In this document: positions 7,803-10,900 of the stretch, one piece after another
How the letters are laid out: each line of letters starts with the position of its first letter
How positions within the stretch are numbered: position 1 is the stretch's first letter
NCBI GenBank assembly: GCA_028565715.1
Contig: JAOXYC010222460.1
Span: 1-10,900 of the forward strand
Direction: 5' to 3'
DNA: 10,900 nt
From: Phoronis pallida
Taxonomy: Eukaryota; Phoronida; Phoronidae
Translations under genes and position numbers: made by a program
The notes under the pieces: model-generated
The model's input: the letters and a program-made list of their open reading frames with translations, nothing else
What the model was told of the DNA's origin: nothing
The model's database searches: none

Positions 7803-10440
7803 GTAATGGCAGGGGTAGAACCCATGATCTTCTACTAAACTGCGGACCATCATAAATGCTAGACCAAAATGTTATCATATATGATCATTCAATTTACCGG
7901 TTGTAGGCCTACCAGCATAGATCAACTATTCCTCTTATGAGTTGTGTTTTGCTTATTTTGATAGGCATACAGAAGAAATTTCTAGACTTATCACTCACAG
8001 AACTTTGCGTGCATAAAGAGCTTACAATTAACAGTGATCGTAAGTTCAATTAAGTTCCTTGTTAACAGAAACAACACAGTGCAATCCAGTGCCGGCATGA
8101 TCAGGCAGACACACGGTGATTGTGTTTGCTAATTTTTAGTGCAGAAATTAAAATTAGCATTTTCATTTTCATTTTAAATGTAGGGCCTACATGTATTGTC
8201 TTATAATGTAAGCTTCTCTTTGTTTTTGCAGGCATCAGCCGAACAGCTGCGTATAGCACAGTTAGCCTCAGACAGGGCCAAAGATGAAGAACTACAGACA
8301 AAAATCAACCAGGTATTGAAAGAGTCTCCGTCATAGTAGGAATTAAAACAATGTGAAAAAAATGAGAACAGGAAGATCTGTAATCTTAGTTGTATAACTT
8401 CAATTAAAGAAAGCATGACTTAGAATGGTTTAGTCTGCCTATAAGATGAGCAAAACTTTTCCTAAAGCATGCATTAAAACTTGTCCTCATTTACAATTTA
8501 CTCCAGCACCAGATTGTTATAGACCACCCCACAATTTTAACGAAAGCAAGTCCTTGGTTGTTTACAGATAGTTTCACTTGTGTGACTGGGGCTTCACTCA
8601 ACATACAACTGTGGAAATTATATTTGTTCCGAAAGCCGAATGTTCGGGACAAATTTTATTTCCACAGTAAATAAATCCAATAGGAAAATACAAGACAGAC
8701 AATGGTCTTATTGAGGATAGTTTCCCCATGTTAGAGCCCCATATTTTTTGTTCTTGGCTGTATTAAAAAAGACCCAGGAAAAACAGTTGTATATTTTCTT
8801 GGCGTATTTGAAATTGATGAAAATTTAATATGTTATTTTAGGTTATTGAGCTAACGGGCCGATCAGAAGATGATGCGGCCCTGGCATTACACGATAGTGG
8901 AAACGATCTACAGAAAGCCATAAACATGTTACTTGAGGGCAATACAAATGAGGTAAGAGCGACACACTCGTCAGTCCAGTTCTGTTAATTTTGTGCACAG
9001 GATTATAACTATTATCATTGACTTAAAACAAGTATCACTGCAGATTGTGGAAGGTTCTTGCAAGAGAGTTCGCTAAATGGCAAGAGGTTTTGGTAGTACA
9101 ATTGTACTGCAGAACTTTTTAATAAATTCCTGGTTTCTGGACTGATATTTCTCCAGATTGTTTTACTGTTATAGTCTGCCCTTGTTTCACACAATGCTGC
9201 TTGGTATTTCGTTCTGAAATCCTAACATGAATATGTTCAATTATTAACCCATCAATACCCCATATTTTGGACTGTTCCAATTTCACAGCCCTGAGTTGAG
9301 TCTATTGCAAATTCTAGGGGGAGTGGGAAGAGTCAGCTGCAAGTAAGAAAAAGAAACGGCAACAACACACTGCGGCACACAAACCAGATGAAATGGCAGA
9401 TGTGAACCAAAAACCACAGAAATCTGACAGGGGCGACCGACCTCCGCGCTCAGACTTCAACAGAGATCGCTCAGACAGTGCTCCCAGGCTGCCCAGGAAT
9501 GCGCCGCCGAGAATGACAAGGGGCATAGCACGAGGTCGTGACATGAGAGGTGGAGACAGGGGTGATCGAGAATGTGAGTATATTTGTGCATTATGTTGAG
9601 CATAGTATTCTATGCAGATTTGTGTTTTGCAGTATGAATTGTTTGTTCCATTAAAATCTCCCTGTTTATGCTTGCTTCACATGCTCAACGGCATTGTAAT
9701 ATTAGTTACAAACAATTTCAGGGCTCAAACTTATATGTGAGCTCAATATGTATAGATCTATAATAAGAATGGGAGAAATTTGGTTTGGTAACAAATATTC
9801 TAAAAAACTTAGTTTACGAATTGCAAAGTGTTACGTGTTTGCTTTTTGCTTCAGGGAGAGGCAAAGAATCTGAGGAAAATGAGAGGAATCGTGAAGACAG
9901 TGCCCGTCGAGGGAGAGGCCGGGGGCGAGGCCGAGGACGAGGGGGTGATAGAAGGTAAATTGAATGAGCCAACATGGTTTTGTCAATATATTTTTTGTAA
10001 ATGATATTACAGTGGTATATATGGGTTTCAAACCCTCTCACTGCTGTGTGTATTATTGACAATTTTGCATCAAACCTTTTCAAAGTCACAAAATAGTTTG
10101 ACATCATCATCCAACAAACCTTGGTATAGCTGACGAAATGCTGTGATGTATTTTGGTTGAGGTTGTGTTTATAAAGCTAGACAGTACACATATGATATAA
10201 CAGTCGGCAAATCTTGTTTTTTATTCCGCAGGTTTACTGTTTTGAAAATATTTTTTTTGTTTAGATTGTCGTAACTTTTTTTCTGTTGGCTCTTCGGAAT
10301 TTTCTTCTTCTGTATTCACTGTAATGAGCTTCTTAATATTTTTAGGGGAGGTGGTTTTGGCGCTCGACCTACCAGGTTTAACCAGGACAATGGTCCTCAA
10401 ATTGACACATGGTCAAATGACGTGGCTGACCAAGACACAG
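7701..10440 (+). CDS. UBAP2L: UBAP2L/UBAP2/Lingerer homologue, first six coding exons (3' partial)
   Basis: Joined exons 7701-7802, 8232-8312, 8842-8952, 9318-9573, 9855-9954 and 10346-10440 encode about 249 residues. In order: a Ser/Lys/Gln-rich start (1-34); SAEQLRIAQL (about 36-45), matching the helix before the UBA domain of human UBAP2L; a UBA domain (about 55-94) with VIELTGRSEDDAALALHDSG and AINMLLEGN; a GEWEE then KKKKR basic stretch (99-112); an Arg/Asp-rich linker; and an RG/RGG tract (about 201-220). Vertebrate UBAP2L and fly Lingerer share this layout. They are cytoplasmic RNA-binding, stress-granule proteins whose RGG tract is a methylation target in mammals. Intron phases are 0, 0, 0, 1, 2 and, at the last visible donor, 1; the frame stays open throughout. 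The ATG at 7701 has A at -3. Vertebrates have two paralogues (UBAP2, UBAP2L); this is probably the single invertebrate gene. The long low-complexity C-terminal region lies beyond the right edge. Confidence 0.92.
7803..8231 (+). other. UBAP2L intron 1
   Basis: GTAATG donor and CTTTGTTTTTGCAG acceptor (ends 8231). It contains a small ATGTAGG/CCTACAT palindrome at 8178-8192 and nothing coding. Confidence 0.8.
8232..8312 (+). CDS. UBAP2L: UBAP2L homologue coding exon 2 (residues 35-61)
   Basis: This exon encodes ASAEQLRIAQLASDRAKDEE and then LQTKINQ, the pre-UBA helix and first part of the UBA region (human: ATAEQIRLAQ...). The length is 81 bases, phase 0 at both ends. The donor is CAG then GTATTG. 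Confidence 0.92.
8313..8841 (+). other. UBAP2L intron 2, contains a strong hairpin
   Basis: GTATTG donor and TGTTATTTTAG acceptor (ends 8841). The only structure seen is the inverted repeat at 8608-8668. No other feature is visible. Confidence 0.8.
8608..8668. repeat. hairpin with 26-bp arms in intron 2
   Basis: Positions 8608-8633 (ACTGTGGAAATTAT...CCGAA) pair with 8643-8668 (TTCGGGACAAA...CCACAGT), with 2 mismatches, around a 9-base loop AGCCGAATG. The size and form fit a small MITE or a solo palindromic end. It differs in sequence from the 969-1167 and 1276-1966 elements. Confidence 0.8.
8842..8952 (+). CDS. UBAP2L: UBAP2L homologue coding exon 3, core of the UBA domain (residues 62-98)
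   Basis: This exon encodes VIELTGRSEDDAALALHDSG then NDLQKAINMLLEGNTNE, a three-helix UBA fold. Helix 1 ends in LTG in place of the canonical MGF loop, as in human UBAP2L (ITGKNQDE). The ALHD and AINMLLEG motifs are conserved. The length is 111 bases, phase 0 both ends, with donor GAG then GTAAGA. Confidence 0.95.
8953..9317 (+). other. UBAP2L intron 3
   Basis: GTAAGA donor and CAAATTCTAG acceptor (ends 9317). A perfect 14-bp palindrome, AGTACAATTGTACT, is at 9095-9108. Nothing else is seen. Confidence 0.8.
9318..9573 (+). CDS. UBAP2L: UBAP2L homologue coding exon 4, basic and Arg/Asp-rich linker (residues 99-183)
   Basis: This exon starts with GEWEESAASKKKKR, parallel to SWEMVGKKK in human UBAP2L, then a Lys/Gln/Asp linker and repeated RGD/RSD/GDR motifs leading into RGIARGRDMRGGDRGDRE. 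The donor is GAAT then GTGAGT (9574), leaving phase 1. If the intron is retained, the frame ends at a TGA at 9597-9599 after eight more codons. Confidence 0.9.
9855..9954 (+). CDS. UBAP2L: UBAP2L homologue coding exon 5, RG-rich tract (residues 184-216)
   Basis: This exon is preceded by a good acceptor (GCTTTTTGCTTCAG, ends 9854). It encodes WRGKESEENERNREDSA and then an unbroken RG run (RRGRGRGRGRGRGG) followed by DR. It enters in phase 1 and leaves in phase 2 at GTAAAT (9955). The RG tract corresponds to the arginine-methylated, RNA-binding RGG region of vertebrate UBAP2L. Confidence 0.9.
9955..10345 (+). other. UBAP2L intron 5
   Basis: GTAAAT donor and TTCTTAATATTTTTAG acceptor (ends 10345). 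It is AT-rich with T-runs, and no internal structure is recognised. Confidence 0.8.
10346..10440 (+). CDS. UBAP2L: UBAP2L homologue coding exon 6 (residues 217-249, partial)
   Basis: This exon completes the RGG tract (R-GGGFGARPTRF) and then shifts to an Asn/Asp/Gln-rich acidic stretch with an IDTWSND motif, comparable to the NTWNN region of human UBAP2L. It enters in phase 2 and leaves in phase 1 at ACAG then GTAGGC (10441). The next exon is outside the window. Confidence 0.88.
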
Positions 10441-10504
10441 GTAGGCTGAAATGTGTTTGTTGTCTTAAGATTAAGATAAAAACAATACATTACTGGGTCA
10501 ACGT

Positions 10505-10785
10505 CGCTGTCATTTAATCTGGCTATTTAAACATTCGTTGAGTAGGCTCAGCTAGGGAAGCCTTGTTCGCAAATTGAAAAAAAATTGAGACCAATTACAT
10601 GTATGTGTGAGACATGGATACTTAAATGCAAAGATTTCAAAAATTAAGAGGGCTCTTAATTGCTAACCCGCTGTCATTTAATCTGGCTATTTAGAAATTC
10701 ATTGGGTAGGCTCAGCTATGGAAGCCTTGTTCGAAAATTGAAAACAATTTGAGAGCGAATACATGTATGTGTGAGACATGGTTAC
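10505..10785. repeat. direct repeat, two copies of 117 bp at a spacing of 164 bp
   Basis: Positions 10505-10621 and 10669-10785 share CGCTGTCATTTAATCTGGCT, GTAGGCTCAGCTA-GGAAGCC and TACATGTATGTGTGAGACAT, with scattered substitutions. Lying in the intron after coding exon 6, they look like a locally duplicated non-coding unit. No open frame or fold is apparent in the unit. Confidence 0.85.
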
Positions 10786-10800
10786 AGTATAAGTCAAATA

Positions 10801-10900
10801 AAAACAGACGCACTAGCGTCGCCAGCGCCGAGTTAGCGACGTTATTACGGCCTTCTAATTGCCGTAGTATTGTCGTGACTTTTTTCACGGCCAGTCGTGA
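10801..10900. other. CG-rich patch with short hairpins at the window edge
   Basis: Composition shifts sharply to CG-containing words. CGTCGC (10817-10822) pairs with GCGACG (10836-10841), TACGGC (10846-10851) with GCCGTA (10861-10866), and CGTGA (10874-10878) with TCACG (10885-10889). It may be the start of a mobile element cut by the window end. Confidence 0.4.

Noticed and set aside
7644-7853. 69-codon minus-strand frame over UBAP2L exon 1
   Set aside because: It is antisense to the recognised coding exon.
9314-9544. 76-codon minus-strand frame over UBAP2L exon 4
   Set aside because: It is antisense to the Arg/Asp-rich exon; the Ser/Leu-rich translation is what such a complement produces.
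9814-10110. 98-codon minus-strand frame with a Pro/Arg repeat
   Set aside because: The Pro-Arg run is the complement of the RG tract in exon 5; no independent gene signal exists.
1-10900. CRISPR array, bacterial operon, phage or retroviral genes
   Set aside because: The split exons with GT-AG introns and metazoan proteins show animal nuclear DNA. No reverse transcriptase, integrase, transposase or regularly spaced repeat was seen.

Overview
The window is animal (metazoan) nuclear DNA: AT-rich, with small exons bounded by GT...AG introns, large non-coding gaps and several fold-back or tandem repeats. Two protein genes can be recognised from their exons, and they are arranged head to head. Frequent words such as GTAGGCCTAC-like and TACATGTA motifs recall marine invertebrate genomes (echinoderm, hemichordate or mollusc type), but this is only an impression and the species cannot be named from this window.

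Left part (about 1-6300), minus strand: the 5' end of a mitochondrial (sarcomeric/ubiquitous type) creatine kinase gene. Only the first coding exon (2002-2238, ATG at 2217) is visible. It encodes the mitochondrial presequence and the start of the mature kinase, including the hallmark KHNNCMA and LTP residues. The rest of the kinase lies to the left, outside the window. A 5'-UTR intron is inferred upstream of the exon, with the first exon possibly near 6191-6265 or 3792. Most of this half is intronic and carries repeats: a near-perfect 81-bp-arm fold-back element (969-1167), a composite fold-back element of about 690 bp (1276-1966) with a diverged partial relative at 5434-5557, and a roughly 292-bp tandem duplication (4438-5027) with a third decayed partial copy.

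Middle (about 5570-7640): no recognised coding exon. A cluster at 6606-6657 holds a perfect CRE, a YY1-like site and a TCACGTGA E-box. It is the best candidate promoter for the right-hand gene and may serve both divergent genes. An imperfect fold-back lies at 7293-7411.

Right part (7658-10440), plus strand: the first six coding exons of a UBAP2L/UBAP2/Lingerer homologue. They give about 249 residues: a low-complexity start, a UBA domain, a basic stretch, and an RG/RGG-rich tract. The open frame runs across all exons with consistent intron phases (0, 0, 0, 1, 2, 1), and the gene continues beyond the right edge. Introns 2 and 6 contain a 26-bp-stem hairpin and a 164-bp-period direct repeat respectively.

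The two genes have no obvious shared pathway: one is mitochondrial phosphagen energy buffering, the other an RNA-granule/ubiquitin-associated RNA-binding protein. I see no clearly new biological system here; the points most worth following up are the fold-back repeat families and the divergent promoter region.
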